Shown in pieces: positions 1 to 12,194 of a DNA stretch of 64,000 nt. Position numbers and translations under genes: made by a program. Origin of the DNA: Scatophagus argus (taxonomy: Eukaryota > Chordata > Actinopteri > Scatophagidae); the NCBI RefSeq assembly GCF_020382885.2, contig NC_058499.1, positions 14,245,872 through 14,309,871 of the forward strand. The letters are read 5' to 3'. Below the pieces are notes generated by a model. The model was not told the origin of the DNA, did not search any database, and worked only from the letters and a program-made list of their open reading frames with translations. Every line of letters starts with the position of its first letter. The first letter of the stretch is position 1.

Positions 1-751
1 TGATGACAATGCAAAATTCAAATTGGAAAATGAAAGAAATTACCATTTACTTTCAAAAACTGCATTTGCATGAATATGGAAATATAGACGTGAGGAGCTG
101 GTCTTTGTGATTATGCACTCCTGGTAGATGATAATAAATTCAGACAGAGTTGTTTACAATCAAAGCAGAGGGTTTTCTGTCCCTGAGGAAAAACTGAGCC
201 AAGGCACATCTCAAGGTGAGCCGAACAGTGGAATGGAGGAGCTGTGGTGATAAATCTCAACTTCCATACATCTCATGTAACACCCATTTGAATATTTTAG
301 CTTAGCTCTAAGCACACACCAGTTATCTCATAAACTCACAGATGCAGCAGAAACTCCATTTTGAGAATAAGTGATCTTGCTCAGAGCAGGCCTGTTCCTC
401 TTGAGTCATCTCTGTGTATCTCTCAGGCCCGTCTGGCTGCATGACGAGAACAGGGGTGATGCAGGAGTCAGCCTGAAAAAAGAATAAATCACTTGTGGAA
501 GCAGCTTTGCAGTGTGGCAGCAGATGACAGCCGGAGGGTAGTTGGAGGATGGCAGCGGGCATGAGGGCCACTCAGACTGCCTTTGTTTATAACATTACCA
601 GGCAGTTGTGGAGGAAATGGTTGCAAGGGCAGGTTGTTCTTACCACCAGTAGTCCATCATAAGAAAGCAGGGACCGCACAAGGACACATCATCTGGATCA
701 AGGGGGCGGGGGGCTCATGGCTTTGTGGCTGATGGTTTATCTGACTGTCAG

Positions 752-787
<36 letters not shown>

Positions 788-2442
788 TGGTGGAGCAAGG
801 ACGAAATGACAGTAATGCTCATTTCGACTGTAATGTCTCTTAAGTGTTCTGTGCACAGGTGACGTGTAGTTCAAGAGAACATTTGCTCTATGTTTAGTAC
901 AATGAGAGCTTCAGTATGTGAGCAGAGGACGTCGACAAGAGTGTGTATTACCCCAGCAGGTCCTCAAACATTTATGAGTTCTTCAGCTCATGTTGCTCCA
1001 CAGAGGCCTGTTAGATTTCATTGCATAATTCTGTGCTCTGTTCCTGCCTCTATTGTGCCAATGAACCTCTGTTTATTTGCCAGGATGTTTCCTATGACTG
1101 CTCCCTCCGCTCACAAGCCAGAATAACAATGACTTTTCATCATCGAAAGAACGGGCTGATTCCCGTTCATACAGCAGATTGTTGCAAAATGTGTTCACAC
1201 AACTGCCTTAAGCAAATACCTCAGGCTGTCTTCATGTCATCTTGCTATTAAAACTAAATTAAACTGTATTTTTATGCTTTCTCATATCATTCTGACAATA
1301 TGTGTAATAACTGCTATTTATCACAATGGAGTTCAATTCTTCTGCAAAATCTATCAAGAAAACCACAGGCTATGAAACACTTTTGGTATTATTTACTATT
1401 TGCCCTGATTCATCACTATATCCTCTGTCAGGAGCAACTTCAAAGTTGTTGTGGTGTATGCTGCTCAAAATGCATTTGCGTGATGACAAGATAATAGCAG
1501 GCATGCTCATTTATAGCTGTTCTGCTGTCAGGGCAGAGTTACATCAAAGTATTAAGTATTAAGATTTATCATCCTGCTTCCCCTTCTCCATTCCCTTGAT
1601 TTTCTTTCACTTGCTCTCTATCTATTTATCTATCTATCTACCAAAACAGTCTTTCTCAAGCAATTTGCAAGTTACAACAACAAGTGAGAGCATAAGATGT
1701 AATTTTCTCACCAAAACAAATGACAGGAAGAGGCAGAGCTGGGAAAGTTGGTGTAAGGCAACCATGTGAAGCCAACGTGAAATGTACAGAAATGTCACAT
1801 AGCTAAACTGAAATTTCACATGTGCAGCAGGTACATTTCAACCCTCAGTGTTCCCTTAGTTACAGCTGAATGAATTGTGTAGCATATTCTGGGAGATCAG
1901 AATTAACAGAGATTATGTGTAGAAAAAAAAAAAAGATCTTTTTCCCCCTCAACAAGACTATGAAGACTTATATGTGGAAGATAAGGAAGAGGAACTGTGA
2001 TCTAATGGTGCCCACTAGTGGTCAGATCATTGACCTGCACCTTATGGAGCACAGATTAGTGGTCCAAAAACACTTCAGTATTATCCTTCACAGTTTAACT
2101 CACAGTTTCAGACTATTAATATTGTGTGAAATGACAAACTGAAAGAAGATGAGAAAAAATGTGTTTTTCCACAGATAAATTGCTGTTTGTTTGCTGCTGG
2201 CTTACATATAAGTGGACTCTCCACTACAGGTTTCCTTCTCTTCTTGTTTCTGTTCTGGGGGATGAGAGTTGATAGTAGACCACACTTCCATTGGCCTACA
2301 GCAATCGCATTATAAGCATATAGACTCATTTTTAAGTGTGCGCACATAAACACATACAGACACGTTCTGCCAACAGGCTGTGAAAAAGGATGTTCAAAGC
2401 AAAAAGCTGCAAAAGATTCACACACACACACAGAATAAACTC

Positions 2443-2538
2443 ACCCAGCGACAAGGAGGCGATCAAGACGTTTGGGCTTCACTTTTGGGGAGCTGTCATG
2501 AGCTATCAAAAGCCGTGTAGCCTCTACCTCTTGGTGTC

Positions 2539-2606
<68 letters not shown>

Positions 2607-2610
2607 GAGT
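2443..2610. repeat. Duplicated block, copy A, with CT/CA microsatellite
   Basis: A roughly 90-base unique segment with the core GTTTGGGCTTCACTTTTGG, followed by a CT run (2539-2565) and a CA run (2564-2602). It recurs in diverged form at 3427-3600, in the same orientation and about 980 bases downstream. Both copies keep the order unique core, CT run, CA run. Confidence 0.75.
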
Positions 2611-3426
2611 AAACTCAGAAGGCCCAAATCTACTGAAGAGAATAGTTTTTATGGAAGGACAATCCACCTTATGTAAATTTTCCCAACTTTCAATCCAAAG
2701 TAAACATTGTCCTCTCCAGTCATGAGAACATGGCAAGTAATACTTAGCAGACATATGGACACAAACACATAAATGCATAAATACACGCAGGCAAACACAC
2801 ACACACACAGGCAGGGGTGAGGACCTTTCTGTAGGCTCAGTTGCTTCAAGCTACTTGTTCTGCTCTGTGTTTGTCACTGACAACAGTTTTCATTTACTCA
2901 CAGGAAAAGGTCAGAGCAGTCATCATTTACTGAATCACAGTGTAGGCAGGGCTGTGTGGCACACAGACTGTGATTTATCCATAGCGGCTCCACTCATTGC
3001 TCTCCATGAGACATGTTTGTCCATTAGCTGGGCTGTCTGGCAAACAACCGCAAAAGTTATTAGTGGTGACAAAAAAAAAACAAAAAAAACAAACCAAAAC
3101 TTCATTCTTACCTGTCTTTGATGTATGCATGCATATGAATATTAGTGCATAATTGTGTGTTTGTGTGTGCACTTGCTTTAGTTCAGTTGGTCAGGTATTA
3201 CAGTAGAAAATGCTACTTCAGGCAGTGAGCCTGCTTCCTCCCCTTTCTCAAAGGTCACATGGCTTTTTAAGCACACAGTGACTCAATACATTACACACAT
3301 GACATAAATAAAGAAATAACAAAAGAGTAATAATAAGAATGTTAAAGGAAAAAATGACTTGTTCTTTCATTTATTAGTCTTTGTCTTTGTCCATTCCATT
3401 AATATGGAGGGGGTGGATCTTTACTG

Positions 3427-3600
3427 CAGCCAGCCACAAGAAAGTGATCAAGGCGTTTGGGCTTCACTTTTGGAGAGCTATCATGAGCTATAAAAAGTTG
3501 TGGAGCATCTGCCTCTTTATGTCCTTTATCTCAGTCCTCTCTCTCTCGTTCTCCCTTTCTCTCCCTCACACACACACACACACACACACACAGTTGCTAT
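3427..3600. repeat. Duplicated block, copy B, with CT/CA microsatellite
   Basis: Second copy of the block at 2443-2610. The shared core includes GTTTGGGCTTCACTTTTGG and ATGAGCTAT. It is followed by an interrupted CT run and a CA run (about 3566-3592). The divergence of the cores suggests the duplication is not recent, or that both are copies of a dispersed repeat. Confidence 0.75.
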
Positions 3601-4850
3601 TGAATGTAGGTCAGTCCTGTAGAGAGATGCTAAAGTGAATAGTAAATCAAAACTATCTATCTCCCTATGCCACAGCAACATTTCCCTGAGGCTTAACAGT
3701 GATACTGGACAGCATGCAAACAAACTGACAGCCATACACACAAACACACACACACGTACACATACACTGGTGTCTGTGGTGAAAAGGTACAGTGGATGTG
3801 TTGCATAATTCATCAGGAAACAGCTATAATCTGAATTCTAGTTGCAGACCACTCCTCACAAGCTCTGTTTCAGGTGTCAGCATTAGTTTGCATAAAATCA
3901 CCTGAGAATCACCTGAGTGAAGGGCTCAGGTGATTAAAATAGCATATATGTTGGGGTTCATGTGTATTCTATGTACTCATTTCATCCCCCTCTCTCTTCC
4001 TTTCATAGACGCACTCAGTGCCAGCTCATTTGAATGCAGGTAACATCTTTGTTTTGTTTCCCTGTCCATCTCACTGAAGCTTTGCTCTGAGGATAAATAG
4101 ATAAACAGGCCCAGTTCTGGACTTTATTTTTTCTCTTACAGAAGCAGCTGTGACGTCCATTTCTCCTCGAACTGGTGGATCCTGCAGCACTGCGCCACGG
4201 ATTTATTTCTCCTCTTGTTTGCGTAATTGACCATGTGTCAAGTTGAATCAGTGGCAGAAACCAAGGTTGCCATGGAGGACACAAACTCAGCCACGGGGGC
4301 TTAGACTAACAACTTACGTCAAGATAAAACATCAGATGTGCAAAAACAGCTGAGGACATTTTGGACAGTGTACTGCCGTGCCATAGTGGGGAGGGTAGAG
4401 TCAGGACAAGCACCTCTTTCTTCACAGGTCATATTGATACAAACTTATGTGTTAGTAGCCTTTTTAGTAAAACTCCAGCTGAACTGCTATAAACACAAAG
4501 ACGGTTAACAGCTACCTTATACCTTTTTAAGAATGCAAAACCTCAGAAATGTCCACCAAAATTGTGCATCTACGTAGCAGGGCTAGAATAATAATAAGGA
4601 AGACATACAAAAACAGATTATATTATTATGTTGTTTCGGGTTTACAGACAACAGACAAACAAGGAAAGAAACCCCTTGGTTAAGAAGAGTAAATGAGTTT
4701 ATCAGAATTATGTGGGCTCGTCCTAAACAACCAGTGAAACTACATTTCCTGGTGGTACGTCATCTCTACGCGACAGTGAGCACATGACGTTTTGTTTTGG
4801 TTCGTCTTTCCGGAGCTACTCTTCTTCACCCAAACGCAGGACGAGGCAGG

Positions 4851-6000
4851 ATGAAGTGCATCCGCCTCCTTTGTTTCAACATTTTTCTTATTCGTGCCTG
4901 CTCGGCTTCGCCTCCGAATTTCGTCTTGCTTTTCGCAGATGATTTGGGTTTCGGGGACGTTGGGTGTTATGGGCACCCCAGTTCACTCAGTCCAAACTTG
5001 GACCGCCTGGCAGCGGGAGGACTCAGGTTTACGGATTTCTACTGCACCAGCCCCGTCTGCAGCCCGTCCAGGTATCTGCCTGTAAATCATTTAAGACGGG
5101 AGCGGCAATTTAATGCAGAAGAATAATCGCAGCTTATCAATACTGGACTTACAAATCATTCTATCTGTGCAGGGACATTTTATAATTGTAGGGTCCCATT
5201 TAATCCCGTCATATGCCTAACCGTAAGTGGCTCAACCACTTTTCATCATTTCTGTAAGAGTAGTTTGACTAGTATGGTAGCATTCTGTGTTTAATGTTAA
5301 CATTCAGTTTTTGACCCGCAGGGTTTACTTCATGCTTTGCATATTTGGGGTGTGTTAAGCTCTAATGTGTAGCCCAGGCAGCTCAGTGTGTGAACGTGAG
5401 TGAGTGAGTGTGCACGCACGGCGTACCGGTGACGGGTTGAGACGGCGACCGGGGCAGGCAGAGAGCGGAAAGTGCTACTTCTAATCGTGCAGTCAGATAA
5501 TAAAGCCCCTCTCTTCGGCAGAAACGGTCTGTTATTTGTGTGCCACCGCATGAACCACCGCAGTGTTTGCACTACACGTACACATATTTATTATTTTTTT
5601 CTTTTTAAAGTAAATACTTTATTTTTATTATTATTATTTTCTGTTTTTTATTTTTTGTATTTTTGTTTGGTGCACAGGAGAGAGAAAAATCCGGAGTCAA
5701 ATCCCTTGTATGGTCACACGTACTTGCCAAATAAAGCTGATTCTGATTCTTAACGAGTGTGGAGTTAAGTCTAGGGAGTTAACCTCGAAGGAAAAGCTGC
5801 CTTCGGCCCTGGAGAAGTCGGATCTCCCCTGCGTCCCCCGACCATGAGGAGACCGAAGCAGGAATGGTTAACACCACACCAGCATTTTACGATGCATCTT
5901 TCTAGGGGGTTCATGAACGTCCTCCGTTGCATATTAATACAACAGGGGAGAAGATGACATAGATAATATACATAGCAGACACAATATAAATTCTGCATTT

Positions 6001-6039
<39 letters not shown>

Positions 6040-9000
6040 CCATGACAAAAAAAAAGATTATTTTAGAAGTGTAGTTAAACAAATGCATCACATCACAATG
6101 TAATACCAATTCTGCATAAATAATGTTTGGCAATGTGACTTACATTGACTTTTGTCACAACATTATAACACTCAGCTCCATATGTTACTGTGCTGCACAT
6201 GAAGGAGGAAGTGAAAAACATAATGTTTGAGTGAGGAATGAATTACTAGTTTGTAGTGCCTGTGTGATGTCTTATACAAAACCAAGAAGTATTGTTTCAC
6301 CTCATCAACCTAAGCACTGCATTGTTAAATATATTTTGAACCCAGTAAAAGTGGATTGCAATGCAAATATTGAAAATGCAATGTGATGCAGAGTGAAGTT
6401 AGACTTTTACTGTTCATAGCTGTTACTTTTAAACCTTTGCGCTGTATATTCTGCACTGTTGTCATTCTTCATTTACGTACAACTGATTTACAATGAAGAA
6501 TATCTGTATTTCCAAATTCCAAGATCGGTAAATGAGTAATTTATGAATTATTACATGTTTTTTGGTTACTTTATCCATATGTTGCCAACTGTCCAGTGTC
6601 TAACTTGTACAGCATACAAACCCAATCTTATAGCCAACACATTAAAGCCTTGCTTTGTTTTGATGGTTTTCCAGGGCATCATTGTTGACAGGGCGCTATC
6701 AGACCCGCTCGGGTATCTACCCAGGAGTGTTGTACCCAGGCTCTATAGGCGGTCTTCCTCTGAATGAGACCACCATTGCTGAAGTGTTGAAACCTCTGGG
6801 CTATGATACTGCTGCCATGGGGAAGTGGCACCTAGGGGTTGGGGCCAAGGGGATGTTTCTTCCAACCAAGCAGGGGTTTGACGAGTACCTGGGCATCCCC
6901 TATTCCCATGACATGGTCAGTACGACTGAGTTGTGCTCTGAGTTTCACTAATGGTTGTGAAAGTTGTGAAATGTAATCTGTGGCCTTACTCTTTAAAAGT
7001 TGCAGATTTCTACAATATCACACTGTTGTGTTGTATAGACTTTTTCCCTCCTCTCTGAACCCTTGTGGAACATGACTGTCATGAGTGTGACAACAGCATG
7101 CTTCGCTTGTCCATTTTCACATTCTTCTCCTTCTTTATGTCTGTCGGCATATTGCAAATAGCAAAACCAGCTCTAAAGTAGCACGCTGTCACCTGCTGTA
7201 TCAGAGTGTGTATATGCTCTACTGGTGAAGTCAGTCAGCGCAATATGGCTTTCTTTATCAGTTCTAATTTCACATATGGAATATTTGATCTAGTTTTAAA
7301 AATGCAATAATTTATTGTTCTATTATATATTGTCCATCCCTAAATGTTTGTTCATCTGCCTCCCTGTTTCTTTCCCAGGGCCCCTGTGAGAACCTGACTT
7401 GTTTCCCTCCAGATGTTAAGTGCTTTGGAGTGTGTGATGTTGGCACTGTATCTGTTCCACTAATGCACAACGAGGTCATCAAGCAGCAACCAGTCAACTT
7501 CCTCGATCTGGAAAAGGCTTACAGTGACTTTGCAGTCAATTTCATTACCACGTCAGCCAAGAAAAAACAACCTTTCTTTCTCTACTATCCTTCCCATGTA
7601 AGCTGCAAAACCAGTCTGTGGATAGTGTAAAATAACCCTTAAAACTAAGGAAGCAGTTTCTGAAGATATTGTCTTCTGATATAATATCTTACTGCAGTGA
7701 GACTATAAATACTGTGATAATTGCACCTATTCCCTCCTTCTACAGCACACACACTACCCCCAATATGCAGGCCCAGGGGCAGCTGGGGGGTCTTCAAGAG
7801 GCCCATTTGGAGATGCTCTGCTGGAGTTTGACAACACAATAGGAAACCTAATGACAACCCTGGAGAAGACAGGAGTGATCAACAACACACTGGTCTTCTT
7901 CACTGCAGACAATGGGTTTGCCATTTTGCATTGTTGAAAATTTCCCTTCCCACATTAGCTGTGGTACGTTAGTGTGTCTACTCTCTTCAAGGGTCAAGTT
8001 GCATTATGTATTTGCCCTTTTTTGATTGATTTATTCTCTTCCTCTCATGATGTTTCATATTTTTTCTTGTTAATTCTGTCTCTTTGTGTAGGCCTGAACT
8101 GATGCGTATGTCTCGTGGAGGTAATGCTGGCCCTCTGAGATGTGGAAAAGGCACCACATATGAGGGGGGCATGAGAGAGCCAGCCATCGCCTTCTGGCCA
8201 GGGACCATCAGGCCAGGTCAGGACCTCTTGGTCATCAAAAAGTGTAAAATGGGTGATGCTTCCAGAAAAAAAAAAAAATCAAAAATGGTTCAGTGTCACT
8301 AAACAGGAGTTTTCTACACATACCACTTCAGATCAGGTGTTTAAATAAAACTACATATACAACACTGATGGTTTTGCACATTTTACCCTGATTTTATACA
8401 TATGACTCCATTATGAAAATAAACACTATAATGAAATAAATGCAAACCTGTTTGATCTTTTAGTGATTCCTGCTTGATCCCTTTCTGTATGCCTCTCTTT
8501 AGGTGTGACCCATGAGATCGCCAGCACTCTAGATATCCTTCCCACTATTGCAAGCTTGGCAGGAGCGAGGCTACCCCAAGTGATGCTGGATGGTGTTGAT
8601 ATGACAGAACTACTTGTCAGACAAGGAAAGGTAGTGGCATCACACTTCACACTCTGTGGAGATTAAAATAATGTATAACACCAAGCTGATGTATTCACTT
8701 TATGTTTAATCCTTTTTCTTTTCTTTTTTTTTTTTAGAGTAAAAGGGAGGCGATGATGTTCTACCCCACAGATCCCACTGAGATGTATGGCCTGTTTGCT
8801 CTCAGGTTAGGAAAGTACAAGGCCCACTTCTATACGCGAGGTACAGTAGGCTTCATATATATATATATATATATATACACAGTTTGTTTAAATGAAGATT
8901 AAGTTTAATCACACAGTCAAAACTGAGGTGTTTTTGACTCCTGTTTGTCCATCTTTGTGCATCAGGTGCTTTCCACAGCAGTACAACCCCAGACCAAGAC

Positions 9001-9261
9001 TGCTCGGCATCGGCAAGCTTCAAGGCCCATGACCCCCCTCTTATTTTTGACCTGGAAGCAGACCCTTCGGAGCACTACCCTCTCTCACCAAAAGAAAAAC
9101 CCGACCTCCAAGCTCTGCTGGAGAGGATTAAGAATGTTAAGGAGCAGTTTGAAGCCTCCATGGTGTTTGGAGAGAGCCAGATTTCAAAAGGAACGGACCC
9201 CGAATTGGAGCCTTGCTGCAATCCTCAGTGCAGTCCCAAGCCCAGATGTTGCCAGTGTTGA
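4851..9261 (+). CDS. arsa: Arylsulfatase A (lysosomal sulfatase)
   Basis: Exons: 4851-5071, 6675-6915, 7379-7597, 7746-7915, 8092-8216, 8503-8630, 8738-8840, 8966-9261. They give 500 aa; human ARSA is 507. Family role: lysosomal hydrolysis of cerebroside 3-sulfate. Seen in the sequence: an N-terminal hydrophobic signal peptide (about residues 1-20), the metal-binding FADDLGFGD motif with Asp30 and Asp31, and the sulfatase signature [12 protein letters not shown] split by intron 1. Cys70 would be the residue converted to formylglycine. GKWHLG, the SRGPFGD region, FTADNG and GKGTTYEGG follow, and the C-terminus is rich in cysteine. N-glycosylation sequons are present (NETT, NLT, NNT). The ATG at 4851 is the first one giving a signal peptide. 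arsa converges on mapk8ip2. Confidence 0.96.
5697..5750 (+). repeat. Short interspersed teleost repeat fragment, copy 1
   Basis: About 54 bases in arsa intron 1 ending in AAATAAAGCTGATTCTGATT. The reverse complement of 62414-62467 matches it with only a few differences. I recall very similar sequence scattered through teleost genomes, but the family name cannot be given from sequence alone. Confidence 0.7.
6003..6038. repeat. GT microsatellite in arsa intron 1
   Basis: Uninterrupted GT dinucleotide run of about 18 units. Confidence 0.95.
8853..8877. repeat. AT microsatellite in arsa intron 7
   Basis: Uninterrupted TA dinucleotide run shortly after the exon 7 donor. Confidence 0.9.
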
Positions 9262-9612
9262 TGAGGCAAATTCTCACAGCTGCTAATACTGAGAACGAGG
9301 GGAAGGCTGGAGAGTGCACCGATTTGCATTAAGACTGCACACACATGATCCAAGTGATGCGTGATGCTGTTATGATGCATTGCTATTTGTGTGTGGACAG
9401 CTATGCTTATCTGTTCATGGTCAAAAGAAACATTGCAAACAATCTGTTTCCTCATTGAGGAGATGATTTTCTTACTGTTACTTCAGACTACATTTGGAAC
9501 TAATCTGTATCTGTGTACTGTATATTTCTCGAGTTGTCCTGTTTGAATACATGTTTTATTATAAGACTTCTCCAATTTCCACTGCAATATTTCTTAAAAT
9601 AATACAATTTGG

Positions 9613-9718
9613 AATAAATAAATAAATGTATGGATTTTTACAAATATGTGAAAATGCTTTGCACCATATTTCAATCACACAGTTAAAAATAGATCTGAAC
9701 AATAAAGACGACAATAAA
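9613..9718 (+). promoter_or_regulatory. arsa poly(A) signals
   Basis: Overlapping AATAAA hexamers begin at 9613, 9617 and 9621, with further ones at 9701 and 9713. They lie 350-460 bases after the arsa stop, so one or more probably define the 3' end of the arsa mRNA. Confidence 0.7.
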
Positions 9719-9741
9719 GGTTTCGGACATCAAGCATATAT

Positions 9742-9747
9742 TTTATT
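9742..9747 (-). promoter_or_regulatory. Probable mapk8ip2 poly(A) signal
   Basis: TTTATT on the + strand reads as AATAAA on the minus strand. It is the last clear minus-strand hexamer before arsa and implies a mapk8ip2 3'UTR of about 2.4 kb. Cleavage 10-30 bases downstream would fall inside the arsa poly(A) region. Confidence 0.5.
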
Positions 9748-12194
9748 CATAAGACCAAACCCATGACAAGGCAGAGTGAGATTTTTTTTGTCACTTTTTT
9801 TCTGTTTTTCCCTGGAATTTTACAAGTCCTTGTTTTTAAAGATACAAGATAGGATATGTTTGTTCTGTCACATACTGTTTTGCTCTAGGTATACAGTGAA
9901 GAATCTTGTTAATGTAGTAAAGTCAAAAGTTTGGTTTAACTGTCTCAGCGGCTATATGGGACTAGATCATCCTCAGAAGTTGTTTTTGTGTAGCTCTGTG
10001 GAAAGGAGGATTTTAACTAGGCTGTAACAGGATAGAAAAACGTAATCAGAAGCAAATAGATACAGATCAGAGGTGGGTCACACTGTTGGAGCTCAAAGGT
10101 GATTACTATAATCGGCAAGACGCAATAGTTTTCCAGTGGTGGCTGACTTGTCACTATTCAGCTCTAACAGCAGACTGGTCGTTAGTCTGGTGGGTATGTC
10201 ACACACTAATGATGTCACATCTTACAAATATGCCCTAAATGTGCTGCTGAAGCCTGTCTGTAGAGAGTTATGGAGTTGGCAGGAACCCAAATGCCACCTG
10301 TGTGACAGATAGTGAGTTAACATCTTGCGTAGACACAAAATAAAATTATTGCAGATCACAGATATTTATGTGTTTTTCTTTTCTTTCAGGGGTATTTGTC
10401 TGGTTGTGATCTTTTTCTTTAATTTTTTTTTAATTAATGTACATATTCATTTCATAACATACTCAACATAAAGGACACAGCACTATCTTATATTCGCTAT
10501 TGTATATACATGATCTAACTGACAGCGATACATATGTAGATAACACCCTACCTTCCTCCTGCCTGCCACATCAGCAGTCCTGCAGGTCTGAGGTGCTTGT
10601 TCTGGCGGACTGTGACTGAAAGCAGCAGAACAAGATGCTAAACAGTGTCTGAAAGAACAGTGGGAATGGTTGGGGGGTGGCAAACATCAGAGTCTGAATT
10701 TTCAGATGGCCTCCTTTATATAAGGTGCAAGACTGTAAGTTGTGAGTTGTCACAATAACCCCAGAGAATTGTGTAATGTGCGGATGATGCTTTAACCTTT
10801 GACCAGATTAAAAGCAAATAAATAAATGGGGAAATATGAGGCCATCCCTTTTATCCATCATACTGAGAAAAAAAAAACAAAAACAAGATCAAAGTCTATC
10901 CATTTACATAACTATAAAACATCCCGTTTAATGCTTTATTAAAGGTTTGATTACACTGTGATACCAGGACCAAGTATTAGCAGGACGCTTTCACTGTACA
11001 GTAGGCACACTGCATTACAGTATAACTGACATGTGGCTACCGGTCAATCTAGTCATTCCTTTTCCCTCGTTGAAACTGCCAAGTCAAAAGAAAACGGAGA
11101 CTAGGACGTCACTAAAAACCAGAGTTAAACAGTCAGAGGTGGTACAATATGGCTTTTCAGAGGGCCTTTGCTGTATTTGACCCCAAAAGTCACATCAATC
11201 ATAGCAAAGCCTGCAGTGATCTGTGATTTATAATTTTAACAGCTGAGTGATTTCCAATGAAAGCTCCCCACGGTGAGGGTCAGCAAGCAGTGCAACTTTG
11301 AGGACTGGACAAAAGTAAAATGGTTCTGTCATTTCATTGAAATATGCTGACAGTTACTGCACCTAATCTAAGCTGAAGGAAAATACCTGCAGGGCTAATG
11401 ACATTCAAAATTCATTCCAAGTCATTACAGCTCTGAAATCTCTTACACCTGCAGTTACTGTTGTCAGACCGACTTGGTAATAACCACAACAAAACAAAAT
11501 CCATCCTGCATCAGCCTCAGCTGCGAGCGTTTCTTAATTAGTCTGGATGAGGCGCCTGTATGTCTACTTTCTATACATTTATTTACAACATACACTACGT
11601 CTTGTACGCGACACAGGGGTAAGCATGGACCAAGGACAGTTCACTGTAATCTCTCTACTTTGCTCCAGTGTCACTATCAGTAGAAATCAAATTAGCAGTC
11701 TGTCAATGTTGAACAAATACATATTTACAGTTAATTAAATATCAACCTCGTGATTCTACATCATTCCCTTACAGATTGTTGAGCTGCTTGCCATTCACTT
11801 GGATATGTGTACTTCGTGTGTCTGTGTGCAGTAACCCTACTAGCCATGCATTGAAAAGTGAAACAGCAGTAGTAGGTATATTGTTTTTGTTTCAAAAGAG
11901 GAACCTTTAAATAAACAGGTGCTCAGCGTCTTAGTTTTATATCATAGAAAAAGATAAAGGAAACAGGCAATCAGTCCATCGAGGTGATGGAAATAAACAA
12001 AGAGAGAGAGAGAGAGATGAATGAAATCAGTCAAATGCCTAGCATACTGTAGAAATGAAGATCCCAGTTTCAGAGGGACACAGGAGATTATTTTACAATA
12101 GAGAGGAGACCCCACTGAAAGCTCCCTCTGGTGGCAAACTCGATGAACATACACAAGCTGTGGAGGAAGAAGGCTGTTGTCATGGCAACACTTC
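9748..12194 (-). other. Probable mapk8ip2 3' untranslated region
   Basis: This 2.4 kb lies between the mapk8ip2 stop and the minus-strand AATAAA near 9742. No coding exon or repeat with clear structure was seen beyond a short GA run near 12001. Assignment to the 3'UTR rests on position and the absence of another gene. A shorter UTR ending at an earlier signal is possible. Confidence 0.5.

Larger units (their letters stand above)
1..4850. other. Gene-poor 5' flank of arsa
   Basis: I see no supportable gene here. The open frames are short and overlap on both strands, with no recognisable domains or chained splice sites. The stretch holds a GT microsatellite (about 754-786), two CT/CA microsatellites that sit in a duplicated block (entered separately), and A/T-rich DNA. 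The last about 120 bases contain an ACTACATTTCC-like motif (about 4738-4749) of the kind seen in TATA-less vertebrate promoters, so the arsa promoter probably lies at about 4730-4850. A distal exon or enhancer of an off-window gene cannot be excluded. Confidence 0.6.

Noticed and set aside
2524-2849. Cys/Val-rich and Ser/Leu-rich minus-strand frames
   Set aside because: Direct translations of CA/GT and CT/GA microsatellites, not proteins.
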